DNA of 64,000 nucleotides from Pectinatus haikarae (GTDB taxonomy: Bacteria; Bacillota; Negativicutes; Selenomonadales; Selenomonadaceae). Position 1 is the stretch's first letter. Every line of letters begins with the position of its first letter. The notes under the pieces are model-generated. The model was not told where the DNA came from and did no database searches. It saw nothing but the letters and a program-made list of their open reading frames with translations. The position numbers and the translations under genes are program-made. The stretch covers positions 651,001 to 715,000 of the forward strand of contig NZ_WIQM01000016.1 of the NCBI RefSeq assembly GCF_015732185.1. Reading direction: 5' to 3'. Below, in pieces: positions 5,768 through 13,833 of the stretch.

Positions 5768-6924
5768 TGCCAGCGCATGCAATATTAAGCGCATCCGGCA
5801 GTAAAAGGTGGCTGGCCTGCCCACCGTCGGCACTTCTGGAAACAAAGTTTCCCGATACTAGTAGCGAAGCCGCAAGGGAAGGTACCTTCGCACATTATGT
5901 AGCAGAAAAGATTTTGTCGAACTATTTATCCAAGGAACCATTAATAGAAAACCAGCTGCTCTCTCCTTTAAGAGGCAGAGAATTTTATAGCGAAGATCTG
6001 ATCGGCTATGTCCGTGAATATACGGATGCGTGCATTGAAAAGATTAATGCCGCTAAGGCTGCCGACACGATGGCAGTTGCTTTCATTGAAGAAAAGTTGG
6101 ATTTTTCAAAATGGGTACCAAAGGGATTCGGGACCGGTGATTGCGTCATTATCTCAGACGGAATTCTTGAAATTATTGACCTAAAATATGGCAAAGGTGT
6201 TCCAGTATCCGCAGAAGGCAACACACAGATGCAGCTCTATGCTCTGGGGGCAATTGACGCATACAACATGCTTTACGATTTTGACCTTGTCCGTATGACT
6301 ATTGTACAGCCACGGAACGGTGGCGTGTCACAGCAGGAAAAGTCAGTGAAAGAATTGCTGGAATGGGCCTGTGACGTAGTACAGCCGACAGCGGCGCGGG
6401 CAATAAAAGGTGAAGGTGAGCTATGCGCTGGTGATCACTGCCAATTCTGCCGGGCAGCTTTAAAATGTAAAACCTACTCAGACTACTGCATGGAAATTGC
6501 AAAGCTCGAATTTAGAGGGGCGAACCTGCTGGACGATGAAGACATCGTTTTAGTTCTGGAGCGTGTTGATCATTTAGTTAGCTACGCTAAAAAAATAAAA
6601 GAATTTGCCTTAGGGGAAGCCCTAAACGGCAAGAAATGGACCGGTTTTAAAATTGTTGAAGGTAAAAGCAGACGAGTATACTCCGATGATAGCAAAGTCG
6701 CTGACACGCTGAAAACTGCCGGTTATAAAACAGACCAGATATTTAAGCCTAAAGAACTGCTGGGGCTCACTGAAATGCAGAAACTTTTAACCAAAAAGAA
6801 ATTTGATACTTTGTTATCAGACCTTATCACAAAACCTGCCGGCAAGCCCGCTTTGGTACCAGCAACCGATAAAAGGCCGGAGTATAACCCGGTCGAAGCT
6901 GATTTTAAAAATTTAATGGAATGA
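5767..6924 (+). CDS. DUF2800 protein (RecB-like PD-(D/E)XK nuclease family)
   Basis: 385 residues, start ATG 5767 overlapping the upstream TGA. The opening SASGSKRWLACPPSA and EGTFAHYVAEKIL, the core IIDLKYGKGVPV (nuclease D-x(n)-E/DxK region) and the cysteine cluster CQFCRAALKCKTYSDYC match the DUF2800 family, related to Cas4/RecB-type nucleases with a likely Fe-S or zinc cluster. It sits directly before the ssDNA-binding-like gene and the polymerase, so a role in phage recombination or DNA end processing is likely. Confidence 0.88.
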   Translation: MPAHAILSASGSKRWLACPPSALLETKFPDTSSEAAREGTFAHYVAEKILSNYLSKEPLIENQLLSPLRGREFYSEDLIGYVREYTDACIEKINAAKAADTMAVAFIEEKLDFSKWVPKGFGTGDCVIISDGILEIIDLKYGKGVPVSAEGNTQMQLYALGAIDAYNMLYDFDLVRMTIVQPRNGGVSQQEKSVKELLEWACDVVQPTAARAIKGEGELCAGDHCQFCRAALKCKTYSDYCMEIAKLEFRGANLLDDEDIVLVLERVDHLVSYAKKIKEFALGEALNGKKWTGFKIVEGKSRRVYSDDSKVADTLKTAGYKTDQIFKPKELLGLTEMQKLLTKKKFDTLLSDLITKPAGKPALVPATDKRPEYNPVEADFKNLME

Positions 6925-6940
6925 AAGAGGTAATTATATT

Positions 6941-7516
6941 ATGAAAGAAACATCAAAAACCAGAACAGTATTACAGAACGTCCGTTTATCCTACGCCCAC
7001 ATTTGGGAACCGGCAGAAGACCTGAACGGTAGTCTCAAATACAGTGTATCACTTATAATCCCGAAGGACGATAAAGCCAATCTGGCACGTATCAAGAAAG
7101 CCATTGAGGCAGCCAAGATCGAGGGTAAATCCAAGCTGGCCAATAAAAAAGGTGTTATCCCATCAAACATAGATTTACCTGTCAGGGATGGTGATGTAGA
7201 CCGTGCGGACGATGAAAACTATGCCGGCTGCTATTACCTAAATGCCAAAGCCAATCCTGATCACGCGCCTAAGATTGTTGACCATAAGTGTGAACCTGTC
7301 ATGGACCAGAGCGAGGTTTATTCCGGCTGCTATGCCCATGTATCGGTAAACTTTTTTGCCTACAACAAAAACGGCAACTCCGGTGTAAGCGTTGGCTTAG
7401 GCAACATCATGAAATATAAAGACGGTGAACCATTATCCGGTGGTGCGTCCGCAGAAGAAGATTTTGCGGATTTGACCAGCGACGAAGATGAATCGGCAGA
7501 CAACTTTTTAAATTAA
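6941..7516 (+). CDS. DUF2815 single-stranded-DNA-binding-like protein
   Basis: 191 residues. VRLSYAHIWEP, KYSVSLIIPKDD, DGDVDRADDENYAGCYYLNAK and YSGCYAHVSVNFFAYNK match the DUF2815 family found with DUF2800 in Firmicute phages and considered OB-fold ssDNA-binding-like. The tail is strongly acidic (SDEDESADNFLN), like SSB tails that recruit partners. GAAAGAGG precedes the ATG. It probably coats ssDNA for the polymerase and nuclease encoded alongside. Confidence 0.86.
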   Translation: MKETSKTRTVLQNVRLSYAHIWEPAEDLNGSLKYSVSLIIPKDDKANLARIKKAIEAAKIEGKSKLANKKGVIPSNIDLPVRDGDVDRADDENYAGCYYLNAKANPDHAPKIVDHKCEPVMDQSEVYSGCYAHVSVNFFAYNKNGNSGVSVGLGNIMKYKDGEPLSGGASAEEDFADLTSDEDESADNFLN

Positions 7517-7536
7517 ACTTTGATCGACAACAGCAA

Positions 7537-7566
7537 AAGCCCGCGTGTTATATGCGGGCTTAAAAA
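7537..7566 (+). terminator. Hairpin between the ssDNA-binding and polymerase genes
   Basis: AAGCCCGC-GTGTTATAT-GCGGGCTT is a perfect 8-bp stem followed by AAAAATT rather than a T-run. It could attenuate transcription, or process or stabilise RNA between the two genes. It also shows that the polymerase frame's upstream codons (7545 onward) are not coding. Confidence 0.4.
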
Positions 7567-7580
7567 TTAGGGATGATGTC

Positions 7581-9530
7581 ATGGATACACTAGCGATAGA
7601 TATTGAAACGTACAGTGACTTAGATATTAAAAAAGTTGGTGGTTATAAATACGCCGAAAACTGCGAAATACTTTTATTTGGCTTTGCTTTTAACGATGAT
7701 CCGGTAGAAGTTATAGATATGACAAAAGATAAGTTGCCCGGCGAATTATGCGAAATATTAAACAATCCGCTTGTCTTAAAAACAGCCTACAATGCCCAAT
7801 TTGAGCGCACAGTGTTAAGTCATTATCTGGAGCGCGCAACATTTTTACCCGCTGCACAGTGGGCCTGCACTATGGTATTATCGCTTACACTCGGGATGCC
7901 GGGAAGCCTAGAACGAGATTCAAAGGTCTTAAATTTATCAGAGGATGAAGCTAAATTGTCAACGGGCAAAAGCCTTATACAGTACTTTTGTAAGCCATGC
8001 AGGCCGACAAAGACAAACGGAGGCAGGGTTAGAAATATGCCGGAACATGCGCCGGATCGCTGGCGGCAGTTTATAGAGTACAACCGCCGGGACGTTGAAA
8101 CAGAGCGCATTATCCGTAAAAAGATGGAACGCTTTAAATTAAAAAAATCCGAACAAAAATTATACGCACTTGACCAGCAGATAAATGATCGCGGTGTAAA
8201 GATTGATATTAACTTAGTCGAAAAAGCCATAAAAGCTGACACGGAGTTTAGCAAAAAGATAAGCAGCGAGGCTGTCAGGATATCAGGCTTGGCAAACCCC
8301 AACAGCGGGGAACAGCTGAAACGCTGGATTGAAAAGCAGGAAGGTTTTTTCCCGGCATCGATAACAAAAAATAATATTGCTGAAGTAAAAGAAAAATGCC
8401 GGAGTTCGGCAGTCAGAAAAATGCTTGACTTGAAAATGCTTTTATCAAAAACCTCCGTAAAAAAATATACGGCTATGGAAATCGCCCGCTGCAACGATGG
8501 TCGGGTGCATGGACTTTTACAGTTTTACGGGGCAAACCGGACTGGCCGTTGGGCCGGCCGGCTCGTGCAGGTGCAGAATTTACCACGTAATTCAATGCCC
8601 GATTTGGACGATGCGAGAACACTTTTAAAGATCGACGGTGAGCTGCTGGAAATGCTTTATGACAATATACCTGATGTCTTGTCGCAGCTTATCAGGACCG
8701 CTTTTATACCAAAGGTTGGATGTACCTTTATAGTAGCCGATTTCTCGGCAATAGAGGCAAGGGTAATAGCATGGCTGTCAAATGAGAAATGGCGGTTAAA
8801 GGTATTCGCTGACGGCGGGGATATTTACTGCGCATCAGCTACGCAAATGTTTAAAGTACCAGTTGTGAAGCATGGGGTCAATGGCGAGTTGCGGCAGAAG
8901 GGCAAGATAGCTGAATTGGCACTTGGCTATCAGGGCTCCGTTGGTGCACTTAAAAAGATGGGTGCTGATAAGATGGGCCTTTCAGATGATGAACTGGTTG
9001 AAATAGTGGCAAAATGGCGTAAAGCCAGTCCAAATATTGTCCGGTTTTGGTACGATATTGAAAATGCTGCCAAAAAGGCAATCAATGAAAAAATGTTTGT
9101 GAAACTGCCAACGCATCATTTGACAATGAGGTATGAAGCAGGAATGCTGCGCATTGAATTACCATCCGGCAGAATAATATCCTACATTCGCCCGCGAATC
9201 GAAAAAAACAGCCAGGGCAGGGATGCAATAACCTATGAAGGTATGGAGCAGGCAAGCAAAAACTGGGGCAGGCTGGAAACCTACGGCGGCAAACTGGTTG
9301 AAAACATTGTACAGGCAACGGCGAGAGATTGTTTAGCCGTTGCAATGCGCAGGCTTGACCAGCATGATTTTAAAATTATCATGCACGTGCATGACGAGGT
9401 GATCATAGAACACGAAGATCCTAATGCATTAAAGGCAGCCTGCGATATCATGGGCCAGCCGATAGACTGGGCGCCAGGACTGCTGTTAAATGCCGACGGA
9501 TATACAACAAATTATTATAAAAAGGACTGA
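7581..9530 (+). CDS. Phage family A DNA polymerase with 3'-5' exonuclease
   Basis: 649 residues from ATG 7581 (AGGGATGA upstream; codons from 7545 lie in a hairpin). The N-terminal exonuclease opens with LAIDIETYSD, carrying the DxE motif. The polymerase domain shows ANRTGRWAGRLVQVQNLPR, motif A DFSAIEARVIAWL, a motif B-like KGKIAELALGYQG and motif C HVHDEVIIE. This is the DNA Pol I-type replicase of many Firmicute siphophages. Together with VapE and the putative clamp gene it suggests substantially self-encoded replication. Confidence 0.95.
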   Translation: MDTLAIDIETYSDLDIKKVGGYKYAENCEILLFGFAFNDDPVEVIDMTKDKLPGELCEILNNPLVLKTAYNAQFERTVLSHYLERATFLPAAQWACTMVLSLTLGMPGSLERDSKVLNLSEDEAKLSTGKSLIQYFCKPCRPTKTNGGRVRNMPEHAPDRWRQFIEYNRRDVETERIIRKKMERFKLKKSEQKLYALDQQINDRGVKIDINLVEKAIKADTEFSKKISSEAVRISGLANPNSGEQLKRWIEKQEGFFPASITKNNIAEVKEKCRSSAVRKMLDLKMLLSKTSVKKYTAMEIARCNDGRVHGLLQFYGANRTGRWAGRLVQVQNLPRNSMPDLDDARTLLKIDGELLEMLYDNIPDVLSQLIRTAFIPKVGCTFIVADFSAIEARVIAWLSNEKWRLKVFADGGDIYCASATQMFKVPVVKHGVNGELRQKGKIAELALGYQGSVGALKKMGADKMGLSDDELVEIVAKWRKASPNIVRFWYDIENAAKKAINEKMFVKLPTHHLTMRYEAGMLRIELPSGRIISYIRPRIEKNSQGRDAITYEGMEQASKNWGRLETYGGKLVENIVQATARDCLAVAMRRLDQHDFKIIMHVHDEVIIEHEDPNALKAACDIMGQPIDWAPGLLLNADGYTTNYYKKD

Positions 9531-9574
9531 TTAAAACGAATATAGCAGCATTTTATAAATGGGCACCAAAACTT

Positions 9575-10282
9575 GTGAATAAAAAGGCGGTCAAATATCT
9601 GGAAAGAGTAGTCTACAGTACAAAAGACTGGCTATATATCTGCAACGATGCTAGGTTTATTGCAATCCGTAATAGCACAAATTTGCCAGAAGGGCCACTC
9701 GAGGCCGCTACTTTACAACCATTAAAAGATGACAACGCACAATATGATGTAACATACAACCGTCGTAAAAGCTTTATAGGTCAATGGTTAAATATGAACA
9801 GTGAAGAAACAGTGTCTATCGTGCCAGCTGATTGGCTATCAGCGGTGAAAATACTCGAGTCAATTATGTGTGCAGTTAGACTGTCCAATAAAAAAGTGGT
9901 ACCTGTACTGATTACTGCGCAAGGAGATAAGGTTAATGCTCAACTACATTTACATGAAGAAACCCATAATTTCGATACCATACGTGGGGCATTGCCATAT
10001 AAAGGTAGTTGGAAAGGTTGGGCAGTTGTAGATGTTAAACTGCTGGCGGAAACAATCAGATTGGCCAAGGCATTAACGGGGGAAGACGAGTCTTTAATTA
10101 TGAGCTTTATACGGTATGAGCGGGATATAGGACAAGCACGGCGTATTAAAAATTTTGAAGAAGGCACGCCAAGTCCTTTTTTAAAATTTACAAGCACTGA
10201 TCTGAAAATAATAATCGCAGGATTTAGGATGCCTCTTAAACCTTATAAGGACCTGAATATATTTGAAACAACGGAGGATTGA
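9575..10282 (+). CDS. Hypothetical replication protein, possibly sliding-clamp-like
   Basis: 235 residues from GTG 9575. The C-terminus, SPFLKFTSTDLKIIIAGFRMP, recalls the end of DNA polymerase III beta clamps, and its length is close to two-domain phage clamps such as T4 gp45, but this resemblance is weak. The gene follows the polymerase. GTG 9575 has no good ribosome site; the open frame continues upstream as NIAAFYKWAPKL to ATT 9530, which overlaps the polymerase TGA and is 3 nt after AAAGGA. Initiation at ATT is therefore possible. Confidence 0.6.
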   Translation: MNKKAVKYLERVVYSTKDWLYICNDARFIAIRNSTNLPEGPLEAATLQPLKDDNAQYDVTYNRRKSFIGQWLNMNSEETVSIVPADWLSAVKILESIMCAVRLSNKKVVPVLITAQGDKVNAQLHLHEETHNFDTIRGALPYKGSWKGWAVVDVKLLAETIRLAKALTGEDESLIMSFIRYERDIGQARRIKNFEEGTPSPFLKFTSTDLKIIIAGFRMPLKPYKDLNIFETTED

Positions 10283-10288
10283 TATTTA

Positions 10289-10801
10289 ATGAATGGCATA
10301 GCTAACCAAATGAAACAACAGTTAGAGGTTTTGGACGATTTGAAAAAATTGCAGGACGAAGCAGAAAAAGAAAAATTGTTTGGCAATTCTACGAATGAAG
10401 AACATAAAATGATACCTTTTGATATTGATAATCCGTTATGCCGTCGCCTGGCCATGCAGTCAGACCGGATAAAATTTTTTCTGCCAGGTACCTCTTTTGA
10501 TTTATACACCGCGGGCAAAAAACTTAAAAACTGTGTGGGGGCATACGTAGACGAGGTTAAAAATAAAGAAACGCAGATAGTTTTGGTATCCGATGATAAA
10601 GGCAAATTAGTTGTATGCATAGAGGTTAAAAATAATAAAGTCGAACAGGCTAAATTATTTGCAAATAAATGCGTGTCTACGGATCCGCTGTTAAACGCAG
10701 AAGTGATTGACTGGGCTGAAAAGGCGAAAATAGACTGGCAAGGCTGCAGCGATATCAAGCAGAGAGATAACTATTTGATGCCTTTACCGGCTGCCGTATG
10801 A
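10289..10801 (+). CDS. PcfJ-like domain protein
   Basis: 170 residues. After a helical N-terminus, residues 60-135 read LYTAGKKLKNCVGAYVDEVKNKETQIVLV, then KLVVCIEVKNNKVEQAKLFANK. This LKNCVGxY...VxxxxxxI motif set is characteristic of PcfJ-type proteins from plasmids and phages, whose biochemical role is unclear. GGAGG precedes the start, and only six bases separate it from the upstream gene. It is probably part of the replication operon. Confidence 0.68.
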   Translation: MNGIANQMKQQLEVLDDLKKLQDEAEKEKLFGNSTNEEHKMIPFDIDNPLCRRLAMQSDRIKFFLPGTSFDLYTAGKKLKNCVGAYVDEVKNKETQIVLVSDDKGKLVVCIEVKNNKVEQAKLFANKCVSTDPLLNAEVIDWAEKAKIDWQGCSDIKQRDNYLMPLPAAV

Positions 10802-10822
10802 CCATGAAGGAAGGTGTACAAC

Positions 10823-13255
10823 ATGCGGGCAAGCGAAAAGCCGGCAGTCTCAACAATAAAACATGACGGTGAAATTAATATCGCCGTTGGTCATAGCCGA
10901 AAATCCAAAGCCTGGAAAAATAAAATGCTGCTCTGGTCAGCGCTTGTCAAGAGGCTTAGTGAGACAAAGCGCACAAATGAAACAGCAGCAATATACCGAA
11001 AATTATCAAAGCTGAAGCAGGATGAAATAAAAGACGTTGGCGGCTTTGTAGGCGGTACCTTAAAAGGTGGCCGCCGTACCGCTGATAATGTTGGCTGGCG
11101 TCAAATAATAACGCTTGACGCCGACTTTGCGGATAGCGACTTTTGGGATAATGTTGCTATCGGGATTGGTGGCTGCGCGGCTCTCGCCTACAGTACACAC
11201 AAGCACACCAAAGATACTCCGCGCTTTAGGCTGGTACTGCCGCTGTCACGAAGCGTAAACCCTGATGAATATCAGGCGATAGCCAGAAAAATTGCAGATA
11301 ATATCGGCATTGATATGTTTGATGATACCACTTATCAGCCGCACAGGCTGATGTATTTTCCGAGCACTCCCGCTGACGGCGAGTTCTATTTCAAGTTTTA
11401 TGACGGTCCGTGGTTTGACGCCGATAAATGCCTGGATACGTATCCAGACTGGACGGACCAAAGCTATTGGCCAACCAGCTCAAGACTTACCGATGCAATA
11501 AAAAAACATGCGGCAAAGCAGGAAGACCCACTGGATAAAAAGGGAATCATTGGCGCTTTTTGCCGGACCTACACAATACAAGAGGCCATATCAAAATTTC
11601 TGCCTGATGTCTATGAACCCTGCGGCGCTGATGACCGGTATACCTATAAGGAAGGCTCGACCAGTGCCGGGGCAATCGTGTATGACAATAAATTTTTATA
11701 CTCGCACCATAGCACAGATCCTATCAGTGAGATGCTGGTAAATGCTTTTGATCTCGTCAGAGTGCACAAGTTCCGCGGTATGGATGAAGACGCATCGGAA
11801 AGCACAAAAACAGTCAGCCTGCCAAGCTACAAAGCTATGCAGCGTTTAGCTGCGGATGATGATAAAACCAAAATTTTAATAGGTCAGGAACGATTAGCAG
11901 AAGCGCAGACTGATTTTAAGAATGTAAAAACCGATAATGGTGAATGGCTGAAAAAGCTTGATATTAACAAGTGGGGTGCATATGAAAATACCCCGAAAAA
12001 CGTAAAAGTGATCTTAGAGAATGATCCCAATCTAAAAAACTGTTTGGGGAGTGATGAATTCGCTCACAGATGGATAATATTAAATAATCTGCCTTGGCAC
12101 GATAAAAGCAAAGGTGTCGTATGGCGTAACGAAGACGATAGTATGCTCAGGAACTATTTAAGCGACGTTTACGACATTTCCGGCAAGGATATCATAAATG
12201 ATGCATTGGTTGAGGTCGTTGACAGACACAGCTTTCATCCAGTTAAGGAATACATCAGAAAACTGCAATGGGATGGCATACCACGACTTGAAACGCTGTT
12301 TATAGACTATCTGGGGGCACAGGATACAACCTTTAATCGCACTGTTTCCCGTAAAACCTTAGTGGCGGCAATAGCAAGGATTCTAAGCCCCGGCTGTAAG
12401 TTTGACTATGTGTTGACCTTTATCGGGGCGCAGGGGATAGGCAAGAGTTACATGCTAAAAAAGCTTGCCGGTAAATGGTGTTCAGACAGCCTGACAACTC
12501 TTTCCGGCAAGGAAGCAATGGAAGCAGTGCAGGGATTCTGGATTATAGAACTCGCCGAATTATCGGCTCTTAGAAAATCGGAACTGGAAGCCACGAAGCA
12601 GTTTATAACCAAACAGGAAGACAGCTTTAGGCCTGCATATGGCAGGCGCACAGAGCAGTATCCAAGGCAATGCATATTTATTGCCACGACAAACGAAAAT
12701 GACTTTATACGGGACCAGACGGGGGGCCGCCGCTGGTGGCCGATGCTGGTAGATAAGGGCAGCGCCAAGCGTACTGTAAAGGATTTGACGCAGGATGAGA
12801 TAGATCAGGTATGGGCTGAAGCCAAGCACTTTTATGATACGGGAGAACAGCTATATCTGCCGGATAACATGGAAATTATAGCAAAAGAACTACAGGAGTC
12901 ACACACAGAATCAAGCCCGCTGGCAGGCATGATAAGCGAATATCTTGATAAGCTGCTTCCAGAGAACTGGGAAAGCATTGATATAGGCGAAAGACGGGCA
13001 TTTATTAATGATGATGGCTTTACATCTGAACTTAAGGGAACTGTACAGCGGGACCGCGTTTGTGCCTTAGAGATATGGATAGAACTACTGAATGGCGATC
13101 CCAAACGGCTTGACAGGTTAAAAGCAAATGAGATAAACGGCATTTTACGCAAAATGCCGGGCTGGGAGGCATCAAGAAATGGGTTAAGATTTGGACGGTT
13201 TTATGGTTTTCAAAGAGGTTTTCAAAGAGGTTTTATTAGAAAGGATGAGAGCTAA
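10823..13255 (+). CDS. VapE-family replicative primase-helicase
   Basis: 810 residues from ATG 10823 (AAGGAAGG upstream). The N-terminal part (about 1-230) is primase-polymerase-like: GTLKGGRRTADN, ITLDADFADSDFW and PRFRLVLPLSR with the DxD acidic pair. The C-terminal half is a VapE/D5-type SF3-like helicase: Walker A GAQGIGKSYMLKKL, Walker B region IIELAELSALRKSE, and FIATTNENDFI with GGRRWWP. It most likely initiates phage replication. The TGATACA repeat cluster begins immediately after its stop, the usual place for an origin recognised by such a protein. Confidence 0.93.
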   Translation: MRASEKPAVSTIKHDGEINIAVGHSRKSKAWKNKMLLWSALVKRLSETKRTNETAAIYRKLSKLKQDEIKDVGGFVGGTLKGGRRTADNVGWRQIITLDADFADSDFWDNVAIGIGGCAALAYSTHKHTKDTPRFRLVLPLSRSVNPDEYQAIARKIADNIGIDMFDDTTYQPHRLMYFPSTPADGEFYFKFYDGPWFDADKCLDTYPDWTDQSYWPTSSRLTDAIKKHAAKQEDPLDKKGIIGAFCRTYTIQEAISKFLPDVYEPCGADDRYTYKEGSTSAGAIVYDNKFLYSHHSTDPISEMLVNAFDLVRVHKFRGMDEDASESTKTVSLPSYKAMQRLAADDDKTKILIGQERLAEAQTDFKNVKTDNGEWLKKLDINKWGAYENTPKNVKVILENDPNLKNCLGSDEFAHRWIILNNLPWHDKSKGVVWRNEDDSMLRNYLSDVYDISGKDIINDALVEVVDRHSFHPVKEYIRKLQWDGIPRLETLFIDYLGAQDTTFNRTVSRKTLVAAIARILSPGCKFDYVLTFIGAQGIGKSYMLKKLAGKWCSDSLTTLSGKEAMEAVQGFWIIELAELSALRKSELEATKQFITKQEDSFRPAYGRRTEQYPRQCIFIATTNENDFIRDQTGGRRWWPMLVDKGSAKRTVKDLTQDEIDQVWAEAKHFYDTGEQLYLPDNMEIIAKELQESHTESSPLAGMISEYLDKLLPENWESIDIGERRAFINDDGFTSELKGTVQRDRVCALEIWIELLNGDPKRLDRLKANEINGILRKMPGWEASRNGLRFGRFYGFQRGFQRGFIRKDES

Positions 13256-13256
13256 A

Positions 13257-13361
13257 ATGGGTGATACAAAGTCTGATACATTGAAAAAGTTTGTATCAGA
13301 AATATTTACAATATTACACTTTTTAGTAAAAACAGCAAGACTTGAAAATGATACAATCTAA
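13257..13361 (+). CDS. Tiny hypothetical protein embedded in the repeat cluster
   Basis: 34 codons from ATG 13257, preceded by AGGATGAGAG, one base after the VapE stop. The peptide (MGDTKSDTLKKFVSEIFTIL) has no known motif. Four TGATACA repeats lie inside it and constrain its sequence, so the DNA may matter more than the peptide. Confidence 0.35.
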   Translation: MGDTKSDTLKKFVSEIFTILHFLVKTARLENDTI

Positions 13362-13539
13362 AAATGTGTATCGGGTTTTGTATCACCTTTTAACGCAGTA
13401 ACCGCAAGGATAATATTCTTCTTGATACATTGATACAAAATATATATAGAGAGTTTGAAAGTTAAAATAATACATACATATGTACATATACGTTTTAACT
13501 TTCGATATACATTACGCGCGAGAAAAAAAGTTTGTATCA
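13262..13539. repeat. TGATACA iteron-like cluster, candidate replication origin
   Basis: Eight exact copies of TGATACA or its complement occur at 13262-13268, 13274-13280, 13292-13298, 13349-13355, 13379-13385, 13423-13429, 13431-13437 and 13533-13539, plus a degenerate copy (TGTATCG) at 13367-13373. Several extend to TTGATACAA. The tandem pair at 13422-13437 is two TTGATACA units. Chance would give far fewer than one in this length. An AT-rich dyad (13457-13503) lies within the cluster. Position between VapE and the VRR-NUC gene fits an initiator-binding origin. Confidence 0.6.
13457..13503. repeat. 11-bp inverted repeat with AT-rich centre
   Basis: GAAAGTTAAAA (13457-13467) is matched by TTTTAACTTTC (13493-13503). 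The 25-nt centre alternates purine and pyrimidine (ACATACATATGTACATATA). It could be the duplex-unwinding part of the origin or an operator for the downstream nuclease-helicase genes. Confidence 0.5.
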
Positions 13540-13551
13540 GGGGGTAAAAAA

Positions 13552-13833
13552 ATGCTTGAAAGAGACCTGGAACATAAATTTAAAAAGGAGGTACAGAAAC
13601 GACTAAATGCGTTTGTCTGGAAATTTGTCAGTCCGGGAATTGCAGGAGTGCCGGACAGATTGGTAATCCTGCCGAATGGCAGATGCATTTTTGCAGAGCT
13701 GAAAAAAGAGGGTGAAACATTACGCCCTTTACAGCTTTACCGCAGGCAGCAGTTACAAAAAATGGGTATGGCTGTCTGGGTTATCGACAGCAATGAAAAA
13801 ATACGGGAGTTTATAAATGCCTATAAAGTATGA
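13552..13833 (+). CDS. VRR-NUC domain nuclease
   Basis: 93 residues from ATG 13552 (GGGGGT upstream). FVWKFVSPGIAGVPDRLVILPNGRCIFAELKKEG carries the VRR-NUC motifs GxPD and the ExK catalytic pair (ELK), followed by LRPLQLYRRQQLQKMG. Stand-alone VRR-NUC proteins are common next to SNF2 helicases in phages and are thought to be Holliday-junction or structure-specific nucleases. The frame stays open upstream through the repeat cluster to 13480, but no good start is there. It overlaps the helicase gene by 17 nt. Confidence 0.9.
   Translation: MLERDLEHKFKKEVQKRLNAFVWKFVSPGIAGVPDRLVILPNGRCIFAELKKEGETLRPLQLYRRQQLQKMGMAVWVIDSNEKIREFINAYKV

Noticed and set aside
5350-5778. Leftward 142-codon frame opposite the 5354-5767 gene
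   Set aside because: Antisense of a low-complexity Ala/Lys coding strand; the rightward frame has the ribosome site and fits the operon.
7545-7580. Longer start for the DNA polymerase
   Set aside because: The codons lie inside the 7537-7566 hairpin and the exonuclease domain begins at MDTLAIDIETYSD.
13262-13539. CRISPR array
   Set aside because: Repeats are 7-9 bp, in both orientations, with irregular spacing and no cas genes; iterons fit better.
13480-13551. N-terminal extension of the VRR-NUC gene
   Set aside because: The extra codons lie in the dyad/iteron region, have no ribosome site, and the family starts at about ATG 13552.
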